The notes under the pieces: model-generated
What the model was told of the DNA's origin: nothing
Database searches by the model: none
Seen by the model: the letters and a program-made list of their open reading frames with translations, nothing else
Assembly (NCBI RefSeq): GCF_008757455.1
Contig: NZ_VCMV01000012.1
Coordinates: 4,082-68,081 of the forward strand
Direction: 5' to 3'
Origin: Microvirga brassicacearum
GTDB taxonomy: Bacteria > Pseudomonadota > Alphaproteobacteria > Rhizobiales > Beijerinckiaceae
Length of the DNA stretch: 64,000 bases
Shown: in pieces, positions 1 to 8,545 of the stretch
How positions within the stretch are numbered: the first letter of the stretch is position 1
How the letters are laid out: the number at the start of each line of letters is the position of its first letter
Translations under genes and position numbers: made by a program

Positions 1-33
1 TTTTTCGCGTCACTTCAAATTTGCGACGGAACC
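1..33. mobile_element. Right tip of an IS6-family-like element
   Basis: Positions 20-33 read tttgcgacggaacc. This matches 12 of 14 bases of the right inverted repeat of the intact IS6-family element at 23259-23272 (tttgcgacagagcc). Homology to ssuB starts directly after it, so the element probably lies to the left of the window in the same orientation as the intact copy. Only the tip is visible; the element itself is inferred. Confidence 0.5.
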
Positions 34-34
34 C

Positions 35-340
35 GACGAGCCGTTCGCCGCACTCGACGCGCTCACCCGTCTCAAGACGCAGGGGCTTGTCGCGTCGCTC
101 TGGAAGACACATCGACCCGCCATTCTGCTGGTCACCCACGATGTCGATGAGGCACTGCTTCTCGCGGACCGTGTGCTGATCCTGGACAAGGGGCGCATTG
201 CACTCGACTGGCCGGTCGACCTCGAGCGGCCACGGCGCCACGCGCAGCCAGGATTTGCCGAGTTGCGGATTGGTCTGCTGCGCGAACTTGGAGTCGAGGA
301 GGAGAGCGCCGAGCCGCTCGAGCATCCGTCACCGCTCTGA
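35..340 (+). pseudogene. ssuB: ssuB 3' fragment (sulfonate ABC ATPase)
   Basis: C-terminal third of an aliphatic sulfonate ABC-transporter ATPase. It starts inside the Walker B motif (DEPFAALD) and keeps the switch-region histidine (LLVTHDVDEAL). It is a close duplicate of the intact ssuB at 32100-32957. The Walker A, Q-loop and signature regions are missing because the copy begins at an IS6-type repeat. Near the end a one-base deletion brings in an early stop, and a further stretch of about 20 bases present in the intact copy is absent. It cannot make a working ATPase. Confidence 0.85.
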
Positions 341-413
341 TCAAAACGCGGCCCGATCGTGATCTGATCGTGTCCCACGTCGGCGTAAGTTTATGAACAA
401 GCAGGAGATTGGC

Positions 414-1247
414 ATGACCAAGGACGTCGAGTTCATCGGGTTTGTCGGCACCCATTACGAATCGGAGATCCACCCGGGAGGAGGAGCCGTCATTGATCGG
501 GACTACATCCGGGCGGTGGCACAGGCGCAGGAATATGGTGGCTTCGACCGCTTCCTCGTCGCCTTCCACTCGACCTCACCGGATAGCCTGCTGGTCGCTG
601 CTTACGCAGCTTCCGTCACGGACCGTATCAACCTGATGATCGCGCACCGGCCGGGTTTCGTGGCGCCGACAGTGGCTGCACGCCAGCTCGCGACGCTCGA
701 TCAACTCGCCAACGGCCGCGCCGGCGTGCACATCATCACCGGCGGCAATGATCAGGAACTCAAGCAGGATGGTGACTTCCTGACGAAGGACGAGCGCTAT
801 GCGCGCACAAGTGAGTATCTCGATGTGGTGCGCGCATCGTGGACGAGCGCGACACCGTTTGACTATGCCGGCGAGTACTATCGCTTTGAGAACGCCTTCT
901 CGACCGTCAAGCCGGTGCAGGCCCCGCATCTGCCGATCTATTTTGGCGGCTCATCCGAGGCAGCGATTGCCGTGGCGGGAAAGCATGCGGACATCTACGC
1001 CCTTTGGGGCGAGACCCACGCGCAAGTCCGCGAGACTGTCGCCCGGGTGAGGGCGGCCGCCGCCCGGCATGGTCGCGAAGACCACATTCGCTTCAGCCTG
1101 TCGTTCCGGCCGATCCTGGCGGATACCGAAGAGGTTGCGTGGGCGAAAGCCGAGGCGTTCCTCGATCGCACCAAGGCAGTCCGAGAGGCGAGGGGCCTCA
1201 AAGACGCAGCCCCTCCTCCCAATGAAGGTGCGCGGCGCCTGCCATAG
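414..1247 (+). pseudogene. Truncated SsuD-like FMNH2-dependent monooxygenase
   Basis: Luciferase-like two-component monooxygenase that would release sulfite from alkanesulfonates using FMNH2. It matches the intact gene at 32974-34077 almost residue for residue from the start codon. The start is placed at the ATG corresponding to the intact copy, after a CAGGAG ribosome-binding site. Homology stops near position 1242 after the KDAAPPPNEGARRL stretch, and the frame closes at once. About 90 C-terminal residues of the TIM barrel are lost, so a stable enzyme is unlikely. Confidence 0.85.
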
Positions 1248-1295
1248 CGCCAGCCAAGCTGGCGCACCTTTCCCCAACCGACGAGGCATCTTTTC

Positions 1296-1570
1296 ATGAA
1301 GCTTTCGAAGATCACTCCCTTTTTGTCTGTCTCTGACCAGCTCACCGAACAGGATCTCGCGGCAGCAGCCGAGCGTCTGGGGCTCGCCTACCGGCATAGT
1401 CCCGTAGTGTCCGGTAGGTGACGGACGAGGATGCCGCAGCCTTTGGCCAGGCGCTCGGCGAGGTGAGGGGCCCCGTGCTGGCCTTCTGCCGGACCGGCAC
1501 CCGCTCCACCACCTTGTGGGCCCTGACCGAAGCCTCGCATCACGATCCCGATGCCGCCCGCGTCGATTGA
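1296..1570 (+). pseudogene. DUF442 (Blh-type) phosphatase/sulfurtransferase remnant
   Basis: The first frame gives MKLSKITPFLSVSDQLT, then jumps to AAERLGLAYRHSPVVSGR and a stop. A shifted frame continues VTDEDAAAFGQALGEV and FCRTGTRSTTLWAL, ending at the TGA at 1568. This is the order of the DUF442/TIGR01244 family found in beta-lactamase-hydrolase-like proteins, including its active-site cysteine loop (CRTGTRS). The segment normally carrying the FRAIINNRPDGE-type motif is deleted, and there is one frameshift. Such genes often sit near sulfide or sulfur genes, but this copy is dead. Confidence 0.7.
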
Positions 1571-1644
1571 CGCCGGAAGCTTTAAGCCTAAAGTATTTTC
1601 GCTTCCGACAGGCGAAGCATCAACAAGCTAAGGGGATTCGACTT

Positions 1645-3135
1645 ATGAGCGATCCAGGCCGCCCGACGGAAGACTCCGGTCCCGCCTCCGAGGGGATGCA
1701 CCGCCGTGGCTTTCTTCGCAGCACCGCAGCCTTTGCCGCAGCCAGTGCAGGAGCCATGACCCTCAGCCCCAAGACCGCAGACGCACAGAGCGCTGGGCCT
1801 TCCGCAACTGCCACGGGGGGAGAGTTGATCATTCGCGGGGGGCATGTCCTCTCGATGGACAAGAGTATCGGAGACCTCACCGCAGGCGACGTCCATATCA
1901 GGAACGGCCGGATCGTGCAGGTCGGTGAACACATAGAGGCACCCGGTGCGGAGGTCATGGAGGCCCGCGACATGATCGTGATGCCGGGGTTCGTCGATAC
2001 GCATTCGCATCTCTGGAACGCGTTCCTGCGCGGTTCCATCCGCGGTGACGATCGGGTGCGGGGCTATTTCCCGACGACGAACAGAGCCGCGCCGCTCTGC
2101 ACGTCGGACGACGCGTTCAACTCCGCCAGGTTTGGCTTGATGGAGGCCCTTCTCTCGGGAACGACCTGCGTCAACAACTTCTCGCACAACACCCGGTCCG
2201 TTGCTCACGCCGAAGCCGAGATCCGTGCATCGCTCGATGTCGGGATCCGTACGCGGTTCTCGTATGGCCCGCCCGGACGGGACCAAAGGCTGGATCGGGC
2301 CGGGCTCGAAGAGATGAACAAGCGGTGGAGATCGGCGAACCCTCTCGTAAGGCTTGGCGTCAATCTCGATACGCCGGCTCCGGATGTCCTGAAGAGCGGC
2401 CGCGACGATGAGGACTTCATCAACGATGTGCAGTTCGTCCGAAATCTAGGCTTGCCAATCTCATTCCATTACGGAAACACCGCCCACGGTCTCGTCGGAT
2501 TGCTGAACAGGCACGGCCTGCTCGGTCCGGATATCCTGATGATCCACACCCAGGGCTTCACCGCTGAGGAGCGCGAAGCCATGGTTGCGAAGAATGTTCA
2601 GTTCTCGATGTCTCCTGCCATCGAGATCCCTTATTCGACGGTGCGCAACGGGTATATTCAGTTCGCGGAACTGGAAAAGCTGGGAGCAAGCCTCAGCCTT
2701 TCCGTAGATGCCTCGAGCGCCATGGCGACCGCAGACTTCTTCACGGTGATGAGGGCGCTGCAATGGTCCCATAAGCAGCGATCCGACGTGGATCGGACCC
2801 TGGAGCCGAAGAGGATCCTTGAAATCGCCACGATCGGAGGCGCAAGAGCCCTACATCTTGATGCCGAGATCGGGTCGCTCACGCCGGGAAAGCGGGCAGA
2901 CGTCATCCTGATCCGGAAGAACGACATCAATATCGCTCCCGTGATCGACCCGTATTATTCCATCGTTTACTCCGGAAGCTCACGCAACGTGGATACTGTC
3001 ATCGTCGGCGGTGAGTTGGTGTTGAGACAGGGCAAGCACAAGGCGCTGGACATAGCGGAAGTTGCAGGCGCCGCTGCCAAGGCTGGAAGGGACATGCACG
3101 ACAAGCTGGAGAGAATCATCGCCAGCAGCAAGTGA
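1645..3135 (+). CDS. Tat-exported amidohydrolase family protein
   Basis: Metal-dependent amidohydrolase of the TrzN/AtzB/chlorohydrolase-like group; the substrate cannot be told from sequence. The start at 1645 follows an AGGGGA ribosome-binding site. The N-terminus carries a twin-arginine signal (HRRGFLRST, then an Ala-rich stretch to DAQSA), so it should be folded before export to the periplasm. The beta-sandwich N-terminal part is followed by the metal-binding HxH (GFVDTHSHLW), a central histidine (SFHYG) and a late aspartate (SVDASS). The tail has the usual SLTPGKRADVILI-type return of the sandwich domain. At about 496 residues it looks complete. A hairpin lies just downstream. It has no obvious functional partner nearby. 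Confidence 0.85.
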   Translation: MSDPGRPTEDSGPASEGMHRRGFLRSTAAFAAASAGAMTLSPKTADAQSAGPSATATGGELIIRGGHVLSMDKSIGDLTAGDVHIRNGRIVQVGEHIEAPGAEVMEARDMIVMPGFVDTHSHLWNAFLRGSIRGDDRVRGYFPTTNRAAPLCTSDDAFNSARFGLMEALLSGTTCVNNFSHNTRSVAHAEAEIRASLDVGIRTRFSYGPPGRDQRLDRAGLEEMNKRWRSANPLVRLGVNLDTPAPDVLKSGRDDEDFINDVQFVRNLGLPISFHYGNTAHGLVGLLNRHGLLGPDILMIHTQGFTAEEREAMVAKNVQFSMSPAIEIPYSTVRNGYIQFAELEKLGASLSLSVDASSAMATADFFTVMRALQWSHKQRSDVDRTLEPKRILEIATIGGARALHLDAEIGSLTPGKRADVILIRKNDINIAPVIDPYYSIVYSGSSRNVDTVIVGGELVLRQGKHKALDIAEVAGAAAKAGRDMHDKLERIIASSK

Positions 3136-3165
3136 CGGTCCAAGTCAGTCGCTCGACGCGGACGG

Positions 3166-3194
3166 GGTGTCAGGGAGTTCCGCTCCCCGACACC
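3166..3194 (+). terminator. Hairpin after the amidohydrolase gene
   Basis: Stem ggtgtcagggag/ctccccgacacc with a 5-base loop, one mismatch, 31 bases after the stop codon. There is no clear T run, so termination is probable but not certain. Confidence 0.5.
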
Positions 3195-3340
3195 TACTCA
3201 TCCATGAGCGAGGATGAGCAGGGACAACGGTCTCCGTATGTGATCCGTTCACGCCATTGCCGACCTTCAAATCCGAGCTAGTTACCTCCCGATCCCAGGA
3301 GGTGCACCATGCTCAGGATCGGGGACAATCAGGGTGTGCG

Positions 3341-3412
3341 GCATGGCTCTCAATCACTCACCGAGATTCCAGGTCGATGAATCCGGCCTGATGACCGGAT
3401 TGAGAGCCATGC
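3341..3412. repeat. Long inverted repeat with 42-bp spacer
   Basis: gcatggctctcaatc at 3341-3355 is exactly inverted at 3398-3412. With one mismatch the arms extend outward to about 21 bases (tgtgcg/a next to the core). It lies between the amidohydrolase and the orphan antitoxin, where a toxin gene would be expected, in a gap (3136-3478) with no convincing gene. It could be a small non-autonomous element or a structured RNA. Confidence 0.55.
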
Positions 3413-3478
3413 TGCACATTGTTGCCGATTTACATCAGAGAAGCTAAGGCTCTTGCGCAGAGGTTAAAGGAGTGACCA

Positions 3479-3787
3479 ATGCCCATTAATATTCGCAAAT
3501 GGGATGCAGCAGAACACCTCGAAAGCGGAGAGGATGTTGCTGCCTATCTTGATGCTGCCCTCGAAGATGGCGATCCAAGACTCGTGGCGGCTGCTATTGG
3601 CGATATTGCTCGAGCTAAAGGCATGTCCCAACTAGCGCGCGACACCGGGCTATCTCGAGAGAGCCTTTATCGTGCCCTTTCTGCCGAAGGGAACCCAGAA
3701 TTCGGAACGGTCCTCAAGGTCCTCCATGCCTTAGGACTCAAGCTTGAGGCACGACCAACCGAGCTGCCCGAGCGACAGTGCGCTTGA
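3479..3787 (+). CDS. Addiction-module antidote protein, HigA/Xre type (orphan)
   Basis: 102-residue helix-turn-helix protein of the 'probable addiction module antidote' family (TIGR02684 type). The N-terminal WDAAEHLESGEDVAAYLDAALEDGD-like region is followed by an Xre helix-turn-helix around residues 45-75 (MSQLARDTGLSRESLYRAL). Family members normally follow a RelE/ParE-fold toxin gene, bind it and repress the operon. No toxin frame is present in the 340 bases upstream, so this is an orphan antitoxin. A good RBS (taaaggag) precedes the ATG. Confidence 0.8.
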   Translation: MPINIRKWDAAEHLESGEDVAAYLDAALEDGDPRLVAAAIGDIARAKGMSQLARDTGLSRESLYRALSAEGNPEFGTVLKVLHALGLKLEARPTELPERQCA

Positions 3788-3807
3788 ACTTTGACTGATG
3801 GAACGCG

Positions 3808-4107
3808 GTGGCGTCGATGACTACACTCGGCAAACGACTTATCCAGGCAGCAGAGGATGCCCGCACAATCGCACGCGGCGAGGCCGATCCTTCAACCTAT
3901 CGCGTTCACGTCCCCGCTGACATCGATGTGAAGGCCATTCGCAAAGGCCTCAAGCCCACTCAGGCAGAGTTTGCCAACCGCTTCGGCTTTCCGCTCGCCA
4001 CGCTTCGGGATTGGGAGCAGGGCAGGGGAAAACCTGACACGTCCGCCCGTGTCTTGTTGATGGTACGCGAGCCTCAGGTCGTCGAGCGCGCTTTGCAAGC
4101 AACGTGA
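3808..4107 (+). CDS. HTH transcriptional regulator / antitoxin, HigA-like (orphan)
   Basis: About 99 residues, with a C-terminal Cro/C1-type helix-turn-helix (LKPTQAEFANRFGFPLATLRDWEQG) as in antitoxins paired with HigB/RelE toxins. GTG at 3808 is possible; the ATG at 3817 is equally plausible. It starts 20 bases after the previous antitoxin gene and is probably co-transcribed with it. No toxin gene lies upstream, so it too seems orphaned, or it acts as a plain regulator. Confidence 0.7.
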   Translation: MASMTTLGKRLIQAAEDARTIARGEADPSTYRVHVPADIDVKAIRKGLKPTQAEFANRFGFPLATLRDWEQGRGKPDTSARVLLMVREPQVVERALQAT

Positions 4108-4119
4108 GGGAGATCCTAA

Positions 4120-4359
4120 TTGTTGAAGGACAGGTGGCTCGACGTGAGTGCGGCGCCGCATGATGGCACGCCAGTTATACTATGGCTGGAAGATGCCGAG
4201 GCTCCGCCCGCATTCCCGGTAACCGTTGGAGTTTGGGAGACCGACGAGGCGATGGGTCCCGTTGGCTTTTGGCGCGTGTTGGGCGCTAAGGATGGAACGT
4301 CCATTTACTTCGACCAGCAAGTCGTAGGTTGGAAGCCACTTCCCCCACCCTCAAGATAA
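4120..4359 (+). CDS. DUF551-like small protein
   Basis: 79-residue protein with a W...PHDGTPVILW motif near the start and a closing VGWKPLPPP motif. This is the layout of DUF551-type proteins, which are common in phages and mobile elements and have no known function. The start is a TTG pair at 4120-4125 behind a GAGGGA ribosome-binding site, 12 bases after the preceding gene, so the three small genes look like one transcript. Confidence 0.6.
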   Translation: MLKDRWLDVSAAPHDGTPVILWLEDAEAPPAFPVTVGVWETDEAMGPVGFWRVLGAKDGTSIYFDQQVVGWKPLPPPSR

Positions 4360-4408
4360 TCTCCTTTGATGAGCAACCACGATGACCGACAAGCCCAAGC
4401 CTGAAGCG

Positions 4409-4430
4409 ATCAAATAATTAGGTTCCACAC
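4409..4430 (+). repeat. Site A: partial copy of the dif-like repeat
   Basis: atcaaataattaggttcca at 4409-4427 differs by one base from the same stretch at 38547-38565 (site B) and in the inverted copy at 45088-45111 (site C). A short frame MTDKPKPEAIK starts at 4382 and hits a stop inside the repeat, as if the repeat had cut a gene start. The repeat is followed by gatgag and ttatcaagaga, a poor match to a second Xer arm. Confidence 0.5.
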
Positions 4431-5063
4431 GATGAGTTATCAAGAGACCGTGGGCTCGTGATCCTCCAGGAGCTGGATGCTGAACTGCTGTTAATCGGTT
4501 TTTAGATGAGTGCGGAGAGGTCAGTAGACGCAGTAATCGCTGCCGCAACGCGGCTGCGCGGGAGCCGGTTCAACTGGGCTTGTATTGGAGCGCGTCTCAA
4601 AATTGCCCTGTTGACTTCCGAATACGCTCAAAAGGCACAACATCCGGTCATACAGGGGTTTCTGCGAATTATGCGGTATTTTTTCACGTACGTGGCACGC
4701 ACGTGGGTATCTTCATCGAAGCACGAACTTTAATCTGATTAGGCCGTGAACTCATAAATGCATCATTCGTCGACCGATCGGAGTCCGCTTCTTGATGGTT
4801 TTCGGAAGTCGCCGAGGGCCGACGGGCCTTCCGTTATGTGCCAGTACTGGTCATCAGTCCGGATTAGCAGGTTAGCTAGCGTTGACCGTTCATCCCCCTC
4901 AACTGCAGGAGGGATGTCCCAAGGCTCACCCAGCGTTTTTGCTGCGAAACCCCAACTCAGATCATGGAGGAAATCACCTTATCCGCGATGTGGTGCGCTG
5001 GCCGTGGAGGGACTATTGCATTTGATCTCCCTAGCCTCTTTGCAAGGTTTTCTTTATCCTTTC
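4431..5063. other. Gap without convincing genes
   Basis: About 630 bases between the repeat and the cyclase. Open frames at 4506-4733 and 4758-5063 have neither a ribosome-binding site nor recognisable domains. The second is only an in-frame extension upstream of the cyclase start. The promoter of the cyclase should lie here. Confidence 0.5.
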
Positions 5064-5066
5064 GTG

Positions 5067-7283
5067 GTGGATCAGTCACAGCGAGCAGAGCGGAAGCTAG
5101 TCGCGATCCTCGCCGCCGACGTGGTGGGGTACAGCCGTCTTATGGGTCTTGACGAGACGGGCACCCTGGCACAGCTCAAGGCGCTTCGTCGCGATTTTTT
5201 TCACCCGTTAATCGCGAGCTACCGCGGCCGTATTGTGAAGCTCATGGGCGACGGGGCGCTGGTTGAGTTCGCCAGCGTAGTCGATGCCGTGGAGTGCGCC
5301 GTGGAGATCCAGCGTTCGATCGCAAAGCAACGCGACGCCCTTGCCGAGCACTCGCGGATTTCATTCCGTATTGGGATCAATCTTGGTGACGTCATCATCG
5401 ATGGCGACGACGTTTACGGCGATGGCGTCAATGTTGCGGCTCGGCTGGAAGGGATTTGTGAGCCTGACGGGATCGTCATCTCCGGTACGGCCTACGACCA
5501 AGCCAAGAACAAGGTCGATGTGGGGTTCAAGTCGCTCGGTAACCTGCATCTGAAGAACATTGCCGACTCCGTCCGAGCTTATGCCGTCCTTTTGAACCTG
5601 CCGGCTGGGGCTCAGCGACGGCCATTGCGACAACGGTTCAGGCTAGTCACAATGATAATTTTCCTGGTTGTCGCGGCGGGATTTGGCCTGGTGCTTTGGC
5701 CTTACGCTTCGGCACTGTTGTCAGAACACCCACGCTTGGCTGCGCCTGCGGGAGGCAAGCCCACGATAGCTGTATTGCCTTTTGGCAGCCTCGGTGACAA
5801 CGCCCAGGAGGACTATTTCGCGGACGGTCTCACCGACGACCTCATCACCGATCTGTCGAAGGTTTCGGGACTTGTGGTGATTGCCCGCAATTCCGCGTTT
5901 GCATTCAAGGGTCAGCCCAAGAACGTTGAGCAAGCCGCCCAGCAGCTAGGCGTTCGTTATGTCCTTGCAGGGAATGTCCGCCGCGCTGGTGATAGGATTC
6001 GCGTCAATGTCCAACTGGTCGACTCGGCCACCGCTAGCAACGTTTGGGCAGAGCGTTACGAAGGTGACCTCGCCAAAATTTTTGAGCTTCAGGATCGCTT
6101 GATCCACCATGTCGTCGAGACACTATCCGTCAGGTTGACCGAAAACGAAACGTCTCAAATCTCTCGCTTGCCGACCCGAAATCTTGAAGCCTATGATTTC
6201 TACACGCGAGCCGAACAAAAGGTCTATGCCGTTGATCGCAAAGCCCTTGGTGATGCCCTCTCCTTGTACGAGAAGGCGATTTCCATTGATCCAGAGTTCG
6301 CCGATGCCTACGCGGGCTATGCCAGAGCGATTGTAGACGTCCTCAGTTTCGACTTTCAGCCTGTGGTGCTCAGCGCCGTTGCCCGCCAACGTGCTTATGA
6401 GTTTGCGGGCCGAGCCCTCGAACTCAATCCAAAGATCCCGCGAGCTTATGCTGTCCTCAGCATCCTACAGATGCTCGACGGAGAGATCGACAGGGCAATC
6501 GAGTCGGTTCAACAAGCAGTGGCGCTCGGTCCGAACAGCGCAGACGCCAAGCTCAACCTCGCCATCGTCCTTACCTATGCGGGGCGAAACCCGGAGGCTC
6601 TCGCGGCCATCGAACAGGTCCTGCAACTCGATCCGAAACCAAAAGCGCAAGTCTATGACTACTATAGCCTCGTGCTGTACATGAACCACCGATACGAACA
6701 GGCGCTGAAGGCTCTTCGCTCCGCCGGACCTGACGATTTGGGGGATATCGGCTTAGAAGCTCTGGCAATGGCAAGCGCGCGATTGGGCCGCATGGCGGAC
6801 GCACGCAAGGCCGTGGAGGCAATTCTCAAGCGGATACCTTCCCAGAACATTGCCAGTCTCCGCATTATGTATAGTCATCATCAGCGACAAGAAGATCTTG
6901 ATCACCGGTTAGCCGCCCTCCGTGAGGCTGGTCTGCCAGAGTGGTCTTACAACATTCGGGGCCGTCCCGAAGATCGGCTAGACGCCGCAGCCATCCGCGC
7001 CCTAGCGATGAACAAAATCTGGATGGGACATCTCCAGGATGGCGTGCAGTTCATCATGCAACTGAGTCCCAACGGCGATTTCGCTTTGCGCGCGCAAAGG
7101 ATTATGGTCGTTGGGAAGTTCACCTTCGAACATGATCTGTTCTGTACCCAATCCTCGGCAATCTTGCTCGGTAGAAAGTTCTGCAGCCCAGTATATCGCA
7201 ACCCTGGAGGAAGCGCCGAAGCGCACAGTGAGTACGTTTATCCTGACTCAACTTCGGTTCGATACTTTTCCGTCGCTCAGTAA
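5067..7283 (+). CDS. Class III adenylate cyclase with TolB-like and TPR domains
   Basis: Membrane-tethered cyclase expected to make cAMP. It starts with the family-typical VDQSQRAERKLVAILAADVVGYS; GTG at 5067 is chosen (5064 is equivalent). Cyclase homology domain in residues ~10-180: first metal aspartate in AADVVGYS, second in KLMGDGALVEF, GINLGDV and GDGVNVAARLEG. One transmembrane helix follows (MIIFLVVAAGFGLVLW), then a TolB/FlgO-like segment (PTIAVLPFGSL...EDYFADGLTDDL), several TPR repeats and a C-terminal domain ending near LLGRKFCSPVYRNPGG. The catalytic residues are present and the length (~738 aa) is normal for this group, which is abundant in Hyphomicrobiales. The upstream frame to 4758 is not considered coding. 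Confidence 0.85.
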   Translation: MDQSQRAERKLVAILAADVVGYSRLMGLDETGTLAQLKALRRDFFHPLIASYRGRIVKLMGDGALVEFASVVDAVECAVEIQRSIAKQRDALAEHSRISFRIGINLGDVIIDGDDVYGDGVNVAARLEGICEPDGIVISGTAYDQAKNKVDVGFKSLGNLHLKNIADSVRAYAVLLNLPAGAQRRPLRQRFRLVTMIIFLVVAAGFGLVLWPYASALLSEHPRLAAPAGGKPTIAVLPFGSLGDNAQEDYFADGLTDDLITDLSKVSGLVVIARNSAFAFKGQPKNVEQAAQQLGVRYVLAGNVRRAGDRIRVNVQLVDSATASNVWAERYEGDLAKIFELQDRLIHHVVETLSVRLTENETSQISRLPTRNLEAYDFYTRAEQKVYAVDRKALGDALSLYEKAISIDPEFADAYAGYARAIVDVLSFDFQPVVLSAVARQRAYEFAGRALELNPKIPRAYAVLSILQMLDGEIDRAIESVQQAVALGPNSADAKLNLAIVLTYAGRNPEALAAIEQVLQLDPKPKAQVYDYYSLVLYMNHRYEQALKALRSAGPDDLGDIGLEALAMASARLGRMADARKAVEAILKRIPSQNIASLRIMYSHHQRQEDLDHRLAALREAGLPEWSYNIRGRPEDRLDAAAIRALAMNKIWMGHLQDGVQFIMQLSPNGDFALRAQRIMVVGKFTFEHDLFCTQSSAILLGRKFCSPVYRNPGGSAEAHSEYVYPDSTSVRYFSVAQ

Positions 7284-7410
7284 CGTCAACTAATGAAACG
7301 CGCAGGAGTCGTAATACGCTTGACGATTCATCAGCATCGATTGAGATCGTCAGCACGGGCCATCTGAGCGTCTCGGCTCGGGATACGAGCACTTATATTG
7401 AGAGCCCCGC

Positions 7411-7923
7411 TCAGTTGCCATTCTGCCGCGCGCGGAACTCTTTCTGCTGGACCTCTGGCCACTTCAGGTCTGCCATCCCGATCACCGCAGCGGCACGGGC
7501 ATCGAAATCCTCGTCAAGACCTTCCTTTCCGGAGAATAGATATAGCTTTCCGTCCACTATCCGCCAAGCTTCCGGATCGATGTTGGCTGAGGCTTGTTCA
7601 TTGGCCGTTCCCAGTGCGCAGAAGCCGCCATACTGTGGCGCATACCGGATTGGGTCAGAGGCGAAAGTGTCCCGGTGCTTGGCCTTCGAAAAATACCAAG
7701 TGGCGCCAAGCCACGTCTGGCTGATGTCAGGAGAACCTTTCGTCGGCCGGCCCTCGGTGAAATAGGAAACTGGGTCATAGCCCCCAATGGCTACGTTGCC
7801 GAAGTACCCAGTGTTCACGCCGTCGGCAGCCACGGCAGCACCGATGCTCAAAGAAAGCAACAATGGCACCAGTTTCATTGGGCGAAGCAAGGATCCAAGT
7901 GTTGCAAGGCGGTGTGAGGTCAT
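7411..7923 (-). CDS. Exported YHS-domain protein
   Basis: Small secreted protein with a YHS domain, a fold that often accompanies copper or other metal handling; its own activity is unknown. The start at 7923 is chosen for its GAGGAG ribosome-binding site eight bases upstream. An inner ATG at 7878 (MKLVPLLLSLSIGAAVAADG) would give a more standard signal peptide. The mature part reads GGYDPVSYF, TWYFSKAKHRDTFASDP, YAPQYGGFCALG, then KLYLFSGKEG, matching the family through the conserved F/Y-P-Y-GG-C positions. It begins 22 bases after the ankyrin gene and is probably in one operon with it. Confidence 0.8.
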   Translation of the reverse strand: MTSHRLATLGSLLRPMKLVPLLLSLSIGAAVAADGVNTGYFGNVAIGGYDPVSYFTEGRPTKGSPDISQTWLGATWYFSKAKHRDTFASDPIRYAPQYGGFCALGTANEQASANIDPEAWRIVDGKLYLFSGKEGLDEDFDARAAAVIGMADLKWPEVQQKEFRARQNGN

Positions 7924-7945
7924 ATCAAGAACTCCTCTTCGACAG

Positions 7946-8545
7946 TCAATTTCCAGCCGCAAGGCACGCCGCCTGCGATGAGCCAACTGTTTCCCTAGGT
8001 TGGCACTTGGCGCCGTGCCTTTTGAGTAACGCCATAACCTGCGCGCTCTTGTAGAAGGTAGCTCGGCTCAACGGGGTGAAGCCGTCGCCCTGAATCGCCT
8101 CAACATCAGCTCCCCGGGCGATCAACATCTCGGCTACAGCGGTTTGATTTTGCTCGGCAGCGACATGCAGAGGTGTAATCTTGTGCATGCTCCGCGCATC
8201 GACCGTGGCGCCACGGTTCAGCAGCAGCGCCGCTATACTTTGACTTCCCGAGTAGGCCGAGGCATGGAGCGCGGTGAAACCGCGGTCATTGCGTGCTTCG
8301 ATGTCGGCTCCAGCCTCGATCAGCACCGCGGCCGCAGTTGGCTGATCGGCGAGGGCCGCCTCGATCAGTGGCGTCTCGCGGTTCTCATCGCGGCCGTTCA
8401 CATCACCGCCTTGGGCGACAAGCTGCTTGACCTTGTCAGCATCGCCCGTCCGTGCAGCGTCATGCAGCGCCGCTGCATTCACTTTGCCGCCTGCAACGAC
8501 GAGACAGAACGCGAAAGCTAGTTTCGAAATATATGGAGGTCGCAT
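7946..8545 (-). CDS. Exported ankyrin-repeat protein
   Basis: About 199 residues. After a signal peptide (MRPPYISKLAFAFCLVVAGGKVNA) come five ankyrin repeats of ~33 residues with the usual TPLxxAA and GADIEARNDRG consensus. The start at 8545 has a GGAG box nine bases upstream; the longer open frame to 8704 lacks one. Such periplasmic ankyrin proteins often sit beside catalase or redox genes and act as protein-binding scaffolds. Here the partner is the downstream YHS protein. The binding target is unknown. Confidence 0.85.
   Translation of the reverse strand: MRPPYISKLAFAFCLVVAGGKVNAAALHDAARTGDADKVKQLVAQGGDVNGRDENRETPLIEAALADQPTAAAVLIEAGADIEARNDRGFTALHASAYSGSQSIAALLLNRGATVDARSMHKITPLHVAAEQNQTAVAEMLIARGADVEAIQGDGFTPLSRATFYKSAQVMALLKRHGAKCQPRETVGSSQAACLAAGN

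Noticed and set aside
4506..4733. 75-codon gene after site A
   Set aside because: No ribosome-binding site and no recognisable domain.
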